DNA of 47,011 nucleotides, taken from positions 1-47,011 of the IMG/VR virus record IMGVR_UViG_3300021961_000161; one strand, given 5' to 3'. Source of the DNA: a virus. The notes beneath the pieces were generated by a model. The model was not told where the DNA came from. It worked only from the letters and a program-made list of their open reading frames with translations, and did no database searches. The translations under genes and the position numbers were made by a program. Below are positions 29,852-38,786 of the stretch, in pieces. Position 1 is the first letter of the stretch. The number at the start of each line of letters is the position of its first letter.

Positions 29852-31583
29852 GTTTGTATCTAATCTTGTTCCAAATGCAACCAATACTTACGATCTAGGT
29901 CTCACCGGAAAGAGATGGAGAAATGGATTTTATAGTGGTAATTTAGATGTTGTTGGCAATCTAATTGTAGATGGAACTGCCACGATTGGTGGTGGTACTA
30001 CAGTTATTTTGTATGGTCAAGATGTTTATATCAAAAACAAAGATATTATTCTCGGATATACTACGAGTATAACTGGCGATGATGCTTCAACTGATGATAC
30101 TGCAAATCACGCAGGTGTTGCAATTGCATCTACTGTTGGAAGCCCATTAGTTTCATTCTCTGCTTCTGGAATTAATACACTTCCAGATACTTATAAGCAA
30201 ATGATGTGGTTCCACTCTGGAACTCTTGGATTTGGTACTGATGCATTTGGTTTCAACTATGGCGTTGCAATCGGAACCACGCAAATGGCAGATGGTGTTC
30301 GTCTTGCTGTTGGAACTGGCATCACAATGTCTGACAATTCTGTCTCAGCAACGAATGGATACTTCACAAATATTTCTGCATCTACCATTACGGGTTCTCT
30401 TGTTGGTACAATATCAACAGCAACTGCTCTTCAGAATGCACAAAACTTTAGTATAACTGGTGACTTTATAACTGCTCCAACTGTATCATTTAATGGAACC
30501 TCTCCTGTTGCCCTTGCTGCAACAATTACAGCAAACTCGATTGTTCTTGGAACTTATACTTCTGGAGATTATGTTGCATCCATTACTTCTGGAAATGGAT
30601 TAACTGGAGGAGCATCCGGAGAGGGATCTACTCCAACTCTTACTGTTGGTGCCGGAGAAGGTATTACTGTTAATGTAGATGATGTTGCATTAAAAAATGG
30701 AACAAATCTATCGGATAATAAAGTACTTAAGTGGGATAATTCTAACGGACAACTTACAAACACCATTATCACTGAAAACGGAACATCCGTAACTATTGGA
30801 ACTGGTGTTGGTATTACTCAGTTTTCATCATCAGTATCTACAGGAACTTCAACATCTTCTGTTCCTACTTCATCTGCTGTTATTGATTATGTTGGATCTC
30901 AAGTTGCGGCAGTTGATCTCACCACATCTTTAGCAGGTGATACTGGATCTGGTTCAGTTAGTACTTCACAAACACTTACTGTAAGTGGAACTGCAAATGA
31001 AGTTGAAACTTCAGTATCAGGTCAAACTATCACTATTGGTCTTCCCGATGCAGTCGTTGTTGGAACTTCTTTAAGTGCTCCAACTTTAAGAACTGGTACA
31101 ATTCAATCATCAAACACTGGTGCTACTGCAATTACCATTACTGCAAATGATGTTACGATTGCTGATGATCTGACAGTTCAAGGTAACCTCTATGTTAATG
31201 GTAATACTACTCAGGTTAATACCACTGCAATCACTGTAGAAGATCGTACAATTGAACTTGGTGTTGTTGATGGTTCTGCTCCTTCCACTACGACTACATG
31301 GGATCTTGGTGTTCTCTTCAACTATTATGATGGTTCCGCGAAGAAATCAGCAGTTGTATGGGAACATGGTGATGGAAGATTTAAGTTAGCAAGTGTTCTT
31401 TCTGCTGATAGTAACGGAACAAATAATACTACACCACAACTGACGGTAACAACCTTTGCACCAATTGAAGTTTCTGAACTTTGGATTAACAACTCATGTA
31501 CTGGTGGTGCATCACAAGTCATTGCTTGTTCAGGTGCTGAGTTAGTTCTTCAAAATATTACTGTGGACGCGGGAACTTTTTGA
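29826..31583 (+). CDS. fibre protein, C-terminal part of the same broken gene
   Basis: Encodes 585 residues if it starts at the ATG at 29826, which overlaps the end of the previous frame by 26 bases; no good ribosome site is visible. It opens with FGEFVSNLVPNATNTYDLGLTGKRWRN, then a GGTTVILYGQDVYIKNKDIILG...TANHAGVAIAS domain that is paralogous to one in the 1037-residue fibre at 31878. Later parts are Ser/Thr/Gly rich, with TQVNTTAITVEDRTIELG. There is no S74 domain. With the 29270 frame it would form a protein of about 770 residues. It may be made separately by reinitiation, or not at all if the gene is truly broken. Confidence 0.65.
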   Translation: MEIILVFGEFVSNLVPNATNTYDLGLTGKRWRNGFYSGNLDVVGNLIVDGTATIGGGTTVILYGQDVYIKNKDIILGYTTSITGDDASTDDTANHAGVAIASTVGSPLVSFSASGINTLPDTYKQMMWFHSGTLGFGTDAFGFNYGVAIGTTQMADGVRLAVGTGITMSDNSVSATNGYFTNISASTITGSLVGTISTATALQNAQNFSITGDFITAPTVSFNGTSPVALAATITANSIVLGTYTSGDYVASITSGNGLTGGASGEGSTPTLTVGAGEGITVNVDDVALKNGTNLSDNKVLKWDNSNGQLTNTIITENGTSVTIGTGVGITQFSSSVSTGTSTSSVPTSSAVIDYVGSQVAAVDLTTSLAGDTGSGSVSTSQTLTVSGTANEVETSVSGQTITIGLPDAVVVGTSLSAPTLRTGTIQSSNTGATAITITANDVTIADDLTVQGNLYVNGNTTQVNTTAITVEDRTIELGVVDGSAPSTTTTWDLGVLFNYYDGSAKKSAVVWEHGDGRFKLASVLSADSNGTNNTTPQLTVTTFAPIEVSELWINNSCTGGASQVIACSGAELVLQNITVDAGTF

Positions 31584-31599
31584 TAACTAACTTATAAGT

Positions 31600-31607
31600 T
31601 CTAAATA
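31600..31607 (+). promoter_or_regulatory. late promoter motif
   Basis: TCTAAATA lies directly before the hairpin at 31608-31633 and 26 bases before the small gene at 31634. Confidence 0.45.
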
Positions 31608-31633
31608 GAGGAGTTTTATACTCCTCTTTTTTT
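31608..31633 (+). terminator. intrinsic terminator or 5' leader hairpin
   Basis: GAGGAGT (31608-31614) pairs with ACTCCTC (31620-31626), then seven T lead straight into the ATG at 31634. It ends the upstream fibre transcript. If transcription starts within the CTAAATA-driven leader, the stem would also hold the only ribosome-site-like AGGAG. Confidence 0.78.
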
Positions 31634-31822
31634 ATGTCTGAAGATGATCTGAAAGCAGTTCTTGCAAAATATCAACAAAAAGCATTTGAATTATATAATT
31701 CTAATATTGTATTAGAAACTCAAGTGGAAAAATTAAATGCAACTGTAAGTGCTTTAAGTGCTGAACTTGAAAAGTTACGAAAACCAAAAAGAGGTGTAAA
31801 GGTGGAAGAAGACTTCCAATAA
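31634..31822 (+). CDS. small coiled-coil protein
   Basis: Encodes 62 residues. It is almost wholly helical, with a heptad pattern across VLETQVEKLNATVSALSAEL (about 28-47), and a basic tail (KLRKPKRGVK) before an acidic end. It may be a dimer or trimer that bridges or plugs other virion proteins. It sits alone between a terminator hairpin and a palindrome, so it has its own small transcription unit. Similar short coiled-coil proteins occur in T4-like cyanophages. The function is unknown. Confidence 0.62.
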   Translation: MSEDDLKAVLAKYQQKAFELYNSNIVLETQVEKLNATVSALSAELEKLRKPKRGVKVEEDFQ

Positions 31823-31825
31823 ATA
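31818..31825 (+). promoter_or_regulatory. late promoter motif overlapping a stop codon
   Basis: AATAAATA includes the TAA stop of the coiled-coil gene (31820-31822) and lies 52 bases before the collagen-like fibre gene. Confidence 0.42.
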
Positions 31826-31829
31826 ATAA

Positions 31830-31849
31830 AAACTCTTATATAAGAGTTT
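31830..31849. other. perfect 20-base palindrome
   Basis: AAACTCTTAT followed by ATAAGAGTTT reads the same on both strands. It could fold as a weak hairpin or bind a dimeric protein. Only three T follow its stem, so it is a poor terminator. Confidence 0.6.
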
Positions 31850-31877
31850 CTACGGTTCCTACCATCGATGAGGTTGA

Positions 31878-34800
31878 ATGAATACCAATCCGATCATTCG
31901 TGTAAAAAGATCTCTTGTTCAAGGAAAAGTACCAACTGTTGATCAGTTGGGTCTTGGAGAGATAGCTATTAACCATTATGATGCAAAGGTATTCATTCGT
32001 CAAGATACTCTAGGTGTAGGAATTGGAACTACTGTAGTACAGATTGGTGTTCAAGGAGTTCAAGGAACTCAAGGTTTAAGTAATCAGGGTGTTCAAGGTT
32101 CTGTAGGAATTCAAGGTGATACAGGATCTCAAGGATCTACAGGTGCTCAGGGAACATCTGGAATTCAAGGTGATGTAGGATCTCAAGGATCAACAGGTGC
32201 TCAAGGAACATTAGGAGCACAAGGTTCTTCTGGGGCACAAGGTAATGTAGGTTCTCAAGGTACTTCAGGATCTCAAGGATCTACAGGTGCTCAGGGAACA
32301 TCAGGTATTCAAGGTGATACAGGATCTCAAGGATCTACAGGTGCTCAGGGAATATCTGGAATTCAAGGTGATACAGGATCTCAAGGATCTACAGGTGCTC
32401 AGGGAATATCTGGAATTCAAGGTGATGTAGGATCTCAAGGATCAACAGGTGCTCAAGGAACATCAGGTATTCAAGGTGATACAGGATCTCAAGGATCTAC
32501 AGGTGCTCAGGGAACATCTGGAATTCAAGGTGATGTAGGATCTCAAGGATCTACAGGTGCTCAGGGAACATCAGGTATTCAAGGTGATGTAGGATCTCAA
32601 GGTATTCAAGGTACAACAGGTCCAGTAGCTGGTTCAGCAAATCAAGTTGTTTATAAAGATGGTTCCAATAACCCAACAGGTTCTGGTAATTTAACTTTTG
32701 ATGGCATTAATCTTTATGTTGGTGGTAATATAACAATCGGCGGAACAACTGCTCTTATTGCTGCTACAAGATTAGAAGTTGGAGATAAAGATATTGTTGT
32801 TGGTATTGCTACTACTACTGGTGGTATTGTTATTTCTAATGACACAACTGCAAATCATGGTGGCATTGCAGTTGCTTCTACGGTAGGAACTCCACTAATT
32901 GATATTAATGCTGGTGTTGGTACTGATGATTTACCATCCACATATAAACAACTTATGTGGATTAAAGCAGGTACTTTTGCTGGGCTGAATACTGATGCAT
33001 GGATATCTAACTATGCAGTTGGTGTTGGTACTTTCGACCTTGCTAATGGTGTAAGGTTCGCTGCAGGTGGTCTGAGAGTTACTGATAGTACTATTACTTC
33101 TCCACAGTTAAATGTTTCTGGTGTTTCTACTTTTGGTGGATTAGTAGAACTTGATAGTTCCTTAAGAGACTTCTATGGAAATGTAGGTGTCGCAGGTTCT
33201 GTTCTTATCTCTACTGGTGCTGGAGTATCTTGGACTACTCCATTTGCAGCAGGATTGCAAGGTGCTCAGGGAACTACTGGTTCAAGTGGTTCTCAGGGAA
33301 CATCAGGTGCTCAGGGAACATCTGGAATTCAAGGTAATGTAGGATCTCAAGGAACTTCAGGAGCACAAGGTTCCACAGGTGCTCAGGGAACATCGGGTAT
33401 TCAAGGTGATATAGGATCTCAAGGATCTATAGGAGCACAAGGAACATCGGGTATTCAAGGTGATATAGGATCTCAAGGATCTATAGGAGCACAAGGAACA
33501 TCTGGAATTCAAGGTGATGTAGGATCTCAAGGTACTTCGGGAGCACAAGGTTCCACAGGTGCTCAGGGAACATCAGGTTCTCAAGGTACTTCAGGAGCAC
33601 AAGGATCTACAGGTGCTCAGGGAACATCTGGAATTCAAGGTAATGTAGGATCTCAAGGAACTTCAGGAGCACAAGGTTCCACAGGTGCTCAGGGAACATC
33701 TGGAATTCAAGGTTCTTCTGGAGCACAAGGTAATGTAGGCTCTCAGGGATCACAAGGAACCCAAGGAACTCAGGGAACAATAGGATCTACTGGCAATACT
33801 GGAGGTGTTCCTTATGTCTTCAGTACAACTATTACTGATAGTGATCCAGGAAATGGAACAATTCAATATAATAGTGGGACAATTGGTTCAGTCAGTTTCA
33901 TTTATATTGACAATAATGACGCAAATTCTGATGCACAAACAACTTGGTATGATACTTGGGATGATAGTACTAATCCAAATCAAAAAGGATATTTAATTAT
34001 TCAAGGATCTGCATCAGGAAGTACAACAGTTAATGTATGGAGTATTACTGGTGCTGTTACAGTTGCTTCTGGTTATTACAAAATTCCAGTAGCACATATA
34101 TCTGGTTCTTTACCTACTAATGGTGCTACTCTTGCAGTTCAATTCTCTAGAACTGGAAATCAAGGTTCTCAAGGTGTATCAGGCACTCAAGGTGTTCAGG
34201 GTGCTTCAGTGCAAGGGATATCAGGTGCTCAAGGATCTCAAGGGACATTTGGGCCAGTTGCAGGAAGTAATACTCAGGTTATTTTTAATAACAATAGCGT
34301 TTCTGCAGGCGCAACTAACTTTGTTTATGATGCAACAAACCAAAGAGTTGGTATAGGAACCACAATCCCACTTCAAAACCTTCACGTTCTTGGAAATTTT
34401 CTGGTTGCTGCAGGTTCTTCAACTGGACAGCATATTACTCAAAAAGCATATGAGTTAAATTCAGGCACTCTTTCTTGGGAAGGTTCTGCTGGTCAGTTAT
34501 TCAGTATTACAAATAATCTTACATCGGGTTCTATATTCTCTGTTAATGACATTTCAGGTATTCCAAGTATTGATGTAAATGCAAATGGAACAATTTTACT
34601 TGGTCCTTATGGTGGCAATATTGGAGTTGGAACCACGAGTCCGGTATCAAAACTACACGTAATTGGTACAATAACCTGTAATGATTTAAACTCAACTTCA
34701 GATTTCAACCTTAAAGATAATATTAGAACATTTGAGAATGCAATAGATATAATTCAAGAAATTCGTGGCGTGAAGTTTAAATGGAAAGAAAATCAAAAAC

Positions 34801-34991
34801 CATCAGTTGGTGTTGTCGCACAAGAAGTTGAAAAAGTTCTTCCCGAACTTGTTACAGATACTAATCCTAAAACTGTTAATTATAATGGACTAATTGGTGT
34901 TATGATTGAAGCAATAAAAGAACAGCAAGATCAAATAAATATCCTCAAACAACAAATTGAAGAAATTAAGAATGGAGGAAATTTGAAGTAA
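31878..34991 (+). CDS. collagen-like fibre with C-terminal S74 chaperone domain
   Basis: Encodes 1037 residues. The N-terminus (RVKRSLVQGKVPTVDQLGLGEIAIN) is a fibre base. Three Gly-X-Y stretches follow at about 56-247, 459-637 and 761-790, mostly 18-residue units such as GDVGSQGSTGAQGTSGIQ. X and Y are Gln, Ser, Thr, Asp or Ala, with almost no Pro. Between the first two lies a globular domain (about 255-450) related to one in the 29826 protein. Residues 938-1037 are a peptidase S74 domain: STSDFNLKDNI, IQEIRGVKFKWK, PSVGVVAQEVEKVLPELV and VNYNGLIGVMIEAIKE, with a final coiled coil. It should be a long trimeric fibre cleaved at its C-terminal chaperone. A GAGG ribosome site lies before the ATG. 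Confidence 0.87.
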   Translation: MNTNPIIRVKRSLVQGKVPTVDQLGLGEIAINHYDAKVFIRQDTLGVGIGTTVVQIGVQGVQGTQGLSNQGVQGSVGIQGDTGSQGSTGAQGTSGIQGDVGSQGSTGAQGTLGAQGSSGAQGNVGSQGTSGSQGSTGAQGTSGIQGDTGSQGSTGAQGISGIQGDTGSQGSTGAQGISGIQGDVGSQGSTGAQGTSGIQGDTGSQGSTGAQGTSGIQGDVGSQGSTGAQGTSGIQGDVGSQGIQGTTGPVAGSANQVVYKDGSNNPTGSGNLTFDGINLYVGGNITIGGTTALIAATRLEVGDKDIVVGIATTTGGIVISNDTTANHGGIAVASTVGTPLIDINAGVGTDDLPSTYKQLMWIKAGTFAGLNTDAWISNYAVGVGTFDLANGVRFAAGGLRVTDSTITSPQLNVSGVSTFGGLVELDSSLRDFYGNVGVAGSVLISTGAGVSWTTPFAAGLQGAQGTTGSSGSQGTSGAQGTSGIQGNVGSQGTSGAQGSTGAQGTSGIQGDIGSQGSIGAQGTSGIQGDIGSQGSIGAQGTSGIQGDVGSQGTSGAQGSTGAQGTSGSQGTSGAQGSTGAQGTSGIQGNVGSQGTSGAQGSTGAQGTSGIQGSSGAQGNVGSQGSQGTQGTQGTIGSTGNTGGVPYVFSTTITDSDPGNGTIQYNSGTIGSVSFIYIDNNDANSDAQTTWYDTWDDSTNPNQKGYLIIQGSASGSTTVNVWSITGAVTVASGYYKIPVAHISGSLPTNGATLAVQFSRTGNQGSQGVSGTQGVQGASVQGISGAQGSQGTFGPVAGSNTQVIFNNNSVSAGATNFVYDATNQRVGIGTTIPLQNLHVLGNFLVAAGSSTGQHITQKAYELNSGTLSWEGSAGQLFSITNNLTSGSIFSVNDISGIPSIDVNANGTILLGPYGGNIGVGTTSPVSKLHVIGTITCNDLNSTSDFNLKDNIRTFENAIDIIQEIRGVKFKWKENQKPSVGVVAQEVEKVLPELVTDTNPKTVNYNGLIGVMIEAIKEQQDQINILKQQIEEIKNGGNLK
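32107..32610 (+). repeat. tandem collagen-like 54-bp repeats, first block
   Basis: About ten units of mainly 54 bases (18 residues, six Gly-X-Y triplets), differing at a few positions such as DT/DV and TS/IS, as expected of repeats kept alike by recombination. A second block of similar units lies near 33250-33790. Confidence 0.85.
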
Positions 34992-35717
34992 ATGGCAGTT
35001 TCTTATAATCCTGGAGTAGTCACTAGTGGTCTTGTATTAGCACTTGATGCAGGAAATCCAAAGAGTTATCCTGGAAGTGGTAGTACTTGGACTGATTTGA
35101 GTGGTAATGGTTATAATTTTACAGTAAATTCTTCTGCATACTCTATTTCTGGTGGAATTCCTCATATGAATTTTGAGGGGTCTTTTGGTTCAGCAAAAAG
35201 GGTAGTGGGTGGTTCTTTAACAAATATTCCTAATTTTTCAAACGGTACAATAATGTGCTTTAGTACTATTTTAAATAGTACTACAGATTGGAGAACTTTA
35301 GTAAGAGGTTCTTCCAATGACCACCAAGTTATTGTACAAGTGGGTACAGATAATTTAGGTATGTATAATAATGAACCCGTTGAAGGATTTGTTGATTCTA
35401 CTTTTGATATAACTTCATTACCAAATCCATACACACAATTTAACTGTCTAACTTTTAGATTATCACAATCTTCACCATACTATCAGTTTCAATATAATAA
35501 CGACTCTACAATATATTCAATCACAAACGCAAATGCTACTTTTAATAATGGATTCTGTGTGATAGGTGCATATCATAATTTTGTAACAGGAACTACATCG
35601 GGCGATAGTTCTCAGTATTGGGGAAAAATCTCCACATTTTTCTATTACAACCGACATCTTACTTCGTCAGAAATTTCACAAAACTTCAATGCATTAAGAG
35701 GGAGATTTAATATTTAA
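34992..35717 (+). CDS. LamG-like (concanavalin fold) virion protein 1
   Basis: Encodes 241 residues. It starts with GVVTSGLVLALDAGNPKSYPG and WTDLSGNG, a start shared by many phage LamG/jellyroll proteins, and ends with YNRHLTSSEISQNFNALRGRF, the usual closing pattern. The fold is a lectin-like beta sandwich, so sugar binding at the virion tip is likely. The ATG directly follows the stop of the S74 fibre (TAAATG), so translation is coupled. Two further LamG proteins lie at 38787 and 39545. Ligand unknown. Confidence 0.78.
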   Translation: MAVSYNPGVVTSGLVLALDAGNPKSYPGSGSTWTDLSGNGYNFTVNSSAYSISGGIPHMNFEGSFGSAKRVVGGSLTNIPNFSNGTIMCFSTILNSTTDWRTLVRGSSNDHQVIVQVGTDNLGMYNNEPVEGFVDSTFDITSLPNPYTQFNCLTFRLSQSSPYYQFQYNNDSTIYSITNANATFNNGFCVIGAYHNFVTGTTSGDSSQYWGKISTFFYYNRHLTSSEISQNFNALRGRFNI

Positions 35718-35733
35718 CTCATCTACTATTAAT

Positions 35734-35741
35734 ACTAAATA
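35734..35741 (+). promoter_or_regulatory. late promoter motif
   Basis: ACTAAATA lies 21 bases before the large structural gene at 35763; the sequence then repeats part of itself (CTAAATACTAAA). Confidence 0.58.
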
Positions 35742-35762
35742 CTAAAAAAGTATCAATTAATC

Positions 35763-38762
35763 ATGGCGAGAAAGGCAATACTGGAATCTGGATATACATT
35801 TACACCTTCAACAAGGACGGTTGTTATTCCTCGCGTTATCCAGAGAGAAAGGTTAGTATTAATTACTAATGTCACCACAAACCAAGTAATTTATAACTTT
35901 TCAGATACAAATCTAAGAGCAACATCATATACAGTATCAGGAACTCCGAATTCCAATCTTACTACAATTGTATTAAATTATAATACTACTTCTATGAGTA
36001 GTACTGATAAATTACAAATTGTCGTTGATGAGTATGATGAAAAATTTACTCCTTCAGAAGCTTATGTAGATCCCGTAAATAAATTAAGAATTTCTCAACC
36101 CCAGGCACTAATTGATACTGACTTTGAATATGGATCTCAAATTTCAAAGTGGGAAAATTTAGGATTAGTCAACAATAGACCATTTGCATTCTCATCCGCA
36201 ACTCCGATTGCGAATGTTTCATCAATTACGATGAACACAAATTCCAGAACGGTAACTGTAGTTCTTTCTACAGGAACTGCTCCCGCAAATGGAACTTCTA
36301 TTACAGTTCAAGATACACTATTAGGAGTTGCTAACGGAAACTTTATTATTGAAACTGGTGGTGGAACAAATACTTTTACGTATACTGCAAGAACTGCCAA
36401 TACAACTACATTAACTGCAATATTTGATTCCAATAAAACATTAATTTATCAAGGTACAATCTATTCTAGTGCTGCTATTGGAGGAACTCCAACATTTGGG
36501 TGGACATCAGGAACAGCACTCCCAATTACAACCACAGTTCCTCACGGATTAGCAATCGGAAATAGAGTTGCTGTCGTTGGGACTAACCAAACAAATGCCA
36601 ATGGAACTTGGACTGTAGCAACAATAAACAGTGCTACTCAGTTTACTGTTTACGTAACAACTGCTCCCGGTGCAAATCCAAGTGGTGGCAATATCTATGT
36701 GCAACCATCAGGTCAAGTTTTACACAGACCTTTTGATGGTGGTGTAATTTTCTCTGCAAATTCATCTGGAAATTTTGAGTCAATTATTAGACAAACAAGA
36801 AGATACTTTAGATATCAATCAGGTAAAGGTATTCAAATTAGTTCTGGTACAATTTTGAGACCTTCTTTCCAGATAGATTCTTTAACTTCTTCGGGAACAA
36901 CTGTTACAGTTCAGACAAAAGAACAGCACAATATTTTACCCGGAACTACAGTCGTTGTTTCTGGAGCAAATGAAACTGCATATAATGGAACATTTAATGT
37001 AACCAATGTAACTGGTTTTAATACATTTCAATATACCGCATTATCTACTCCCTCTGCGTCACCCGCATCTGGAAGTTATTATGTAAATGTCAATTCCTGG
37101 TATGGTGCATCTAATCGCTTAGGTGCTTTTGATTCTCAAAACGGTCTCTTTTTTGAATTTGATGGACAAACTTTATACGCTGTTCGTAGGTCATCAACTT
37201 TCCAGTTGTCGGGTAGAGTAAGTGTTAATCAAAACGACAATACAGTAACACAAACTAACTCATCATTTCCTACATATTTTTCCAAGCAGTTAAATGTTGG
37301 CGACTTTGTTGTAATTCGTGGAGTTTCGTATCGCATTATTGATATTTCAAGTGACACGAGTATGACAATTTCGCCATCCTACAGAGGTGCAAGTGTCACT
37401 AATGCAACTATGTCAAAAACTGTAGATACTAGAGTTGCACAGTCATCTTGGAATATTGACAAATGTGATGGAACTGGACCTTCCGGATATAATCTTGATT
37501 TAAATAGAATGCAAATGTTCTATATTGATTATTCTTGGTATGGTGCTGGATTTATTCGATGGGGAGTTCGTGGTCCAGATGGAAATGTAATTTATTGTCA
37601 TAAATTAGCAAATAATAATGTTAATACTGAAGCATATATGAGATCTGGTAACCTCCCAGGTCGTTATGAGTCTCAAACAATTCCACCAACAACTTTTGTC
37701 ACATCAACTCTTTCCAACGTTGCTACAAGTTTGAGTGTTTCTTCTACAACTGGATTTCCACCTTCAGGAACCATTGTAGTAAGAAATTCTTCAACTTACG
37801 AATATATGAATTATAGTGGAACCACATCTAATACATTTACCGGATTGACTAGAGCAGGTTCTGGAGCAACTGTGAGTGTAACTTATACATCGGGTTCTAA
37901 TGTTGGTAGTGCAACCACAACAAATCTCCAGGTTGGAATGCGAGTCATTTCAACTGCAGTTCCTACCGGAACTTTTATTACTTCAATCGGAACTGGAACA
38001 ATTACACTATCAAATGCTGCTCTAACCGGCGGAGCGGTATCATCAATTATTCCCCCAATGGGAGTTTCATCTGCACAGACTTTTACATATACTGGAGTAG
38101 ACCCTATTGCGGTGGAACTTGCATATCCAACATATTCTCCAACGATTTCGCACTGGGGAACTTCGGTAATTATGGATGGTAGATTTGATGATGACAAATC
38201 TCTTGTTTTCACTTATGGGCAAACTACTTCAACAGCAATTTCATCTGGCACAGCGAGAGCACTATTTTCCATTAGACTTGGACCATCCGTTGATAATGGA
38301 AGAATTGGAGTTTTTGGTGCAAGAGAATTAATCAATAGAATGCAATTAACACTTAGGGCACTTGATATTACAGCAATTCCAGCATCAGGAAATGCCAACC
38401 TTCTAGTAACTGCAATATTAAATGGAGTTCCATCATCAACAACCGCTTGGACTGATGCAGTTGGAGGATCTACTACAGTTGTAAATTCATCTTTAGCACA
38501 AATTGCCAACTATGCTGGTGGGTCTACTACAGTTTCTGGAGGAGAGACAACAGCAGGATTTTTCGTAGGTTCAGGTGCTGCTTCAATTGATTTGACCCAA
38601 GTTAGAGATCTCGGAAATTCTATACTTGGAGGTGGTGGCGCAAACTCAAATTCACAAATTTATCCAGATGGTCCAGATACTTTGACAATTGTAGTTCAAA
38701 ATCTTGCTGCACAATCTTGTAATGTGTTGGGTAGACTTTCTTGGACTGAAGCACAGGCATAA
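35763..38762 (+). CDS. large virion structural protein
   Basis: Encodes 999 residues. The N-terminus (ILESGYTFTPSTRTVVIPRVIQ) is followed by beta-rich parts. A module recurs at about 155-211, 240-300 and 370-430, for example HNILPGTTVVVSGANETAYNGTFNVTNVTGFNTFQY, the same type as in the 1964-residue protein. A central domain has DKCDGTGPSGYNLDLNRMQMFYIDYSWYGAGFIRWG (about 560-595), a pattern typical of one class of T4-like cyanophage virion proteins. The C-terminus is Gly/Ser/Thr rich. No catalytic site is seen. It is probably a large baseplate or fibre-shaft protein. Confidence 0.75.
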   Translation: MARKAILESGYTFTPSTRTVVIPRVIQRERLVLITNVTTNQVIYNFSDTNLRATSYTVSGTPNSNLTTIVLNYNTTSMSSTDKLQIVVDEYDEKFTPSEAYVDPVNKLRISQPQALIDTDFEYGSQISKWENLGLVNNRPFAFSSATPIANVSSITMNTNSRTVTVVLSTGTAPANGTSITVQDTLLGVANGNFIIETGGGTNTFTYTARTANTTTLTAIFDSNKTLIYQGTIYSSAAIGGTPTFGWTSGTALPITTTVPHGLAIGNRVAVVGTNQTNANGTWTVATINSATQFTVYVTTAPGANPSGGNIYVQPSGQVLHRPFDGGVIFSANSSGNFESIIRQTRRYFRYQSGKGIQISSGTILRPSFQIDSLTSSGTTVTVQTKEQHNILPGTTVVVSGANETAYNGTFNVTNVTGFNTFQYTALSTPSASPASGSYYVNVNSWYGASNRLGAFDSQNGLFFEFDGQTLYAVRRSSTFQLSGRVSVNQNDNTVTQTNSSFPTYFSKQLNVGDFVVIRGVSYRIIDISSDTSMTISPSYRGASVTNATMSKTVDTRVAQSSWNIDKCDGTGPSGYNLDLNRMQMFYIDYSWYGAGFIRWGVRGPDGNVIYCHKLANNNVNTEAYMRSGNLPGRYESQTIPPTTFVTSTLSNVATSLSVSSTTGFPPSGTIVVRNSSTYEYMNYSGTTSNTFTGLTRAGSGATVSVTYTSGSNVGSATTTNLQVGMRVISTAVPTGTFITSIGTGTITLSNAALTGGAVSSIIPPMGVSSAQTFTYTGVDPIAVELAYPTYSPTISHWGTSVIMDGRFDDDKSLVFTYGQTTSTAISSGTARALFSIRLGPSVDNGRIGVFGARELINRMQLTLRALDITAIPASGNANLLVTAILNGVPSSTTAWTDAVGGSTTVVNSSLAQIANYAGGSTTVSGGETTAGFFVGSGAASIDLTQVRDLGNSILGGGGANSNSQIYPDGPDTLTIVVQNLAAQSCNVLGRLSWTEAQA

Positions 38763-38786
38763 CAATTCATTTAGAGGAAACATAAA

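Noticed and set aside
33357-33548. Minus-strand frame rich in Cys, Ser and Arg within the collagen-like repeats
   Set aside because: It is the mirror of the Gly-X-Y repeats on the other strand and shows only repeat composition.
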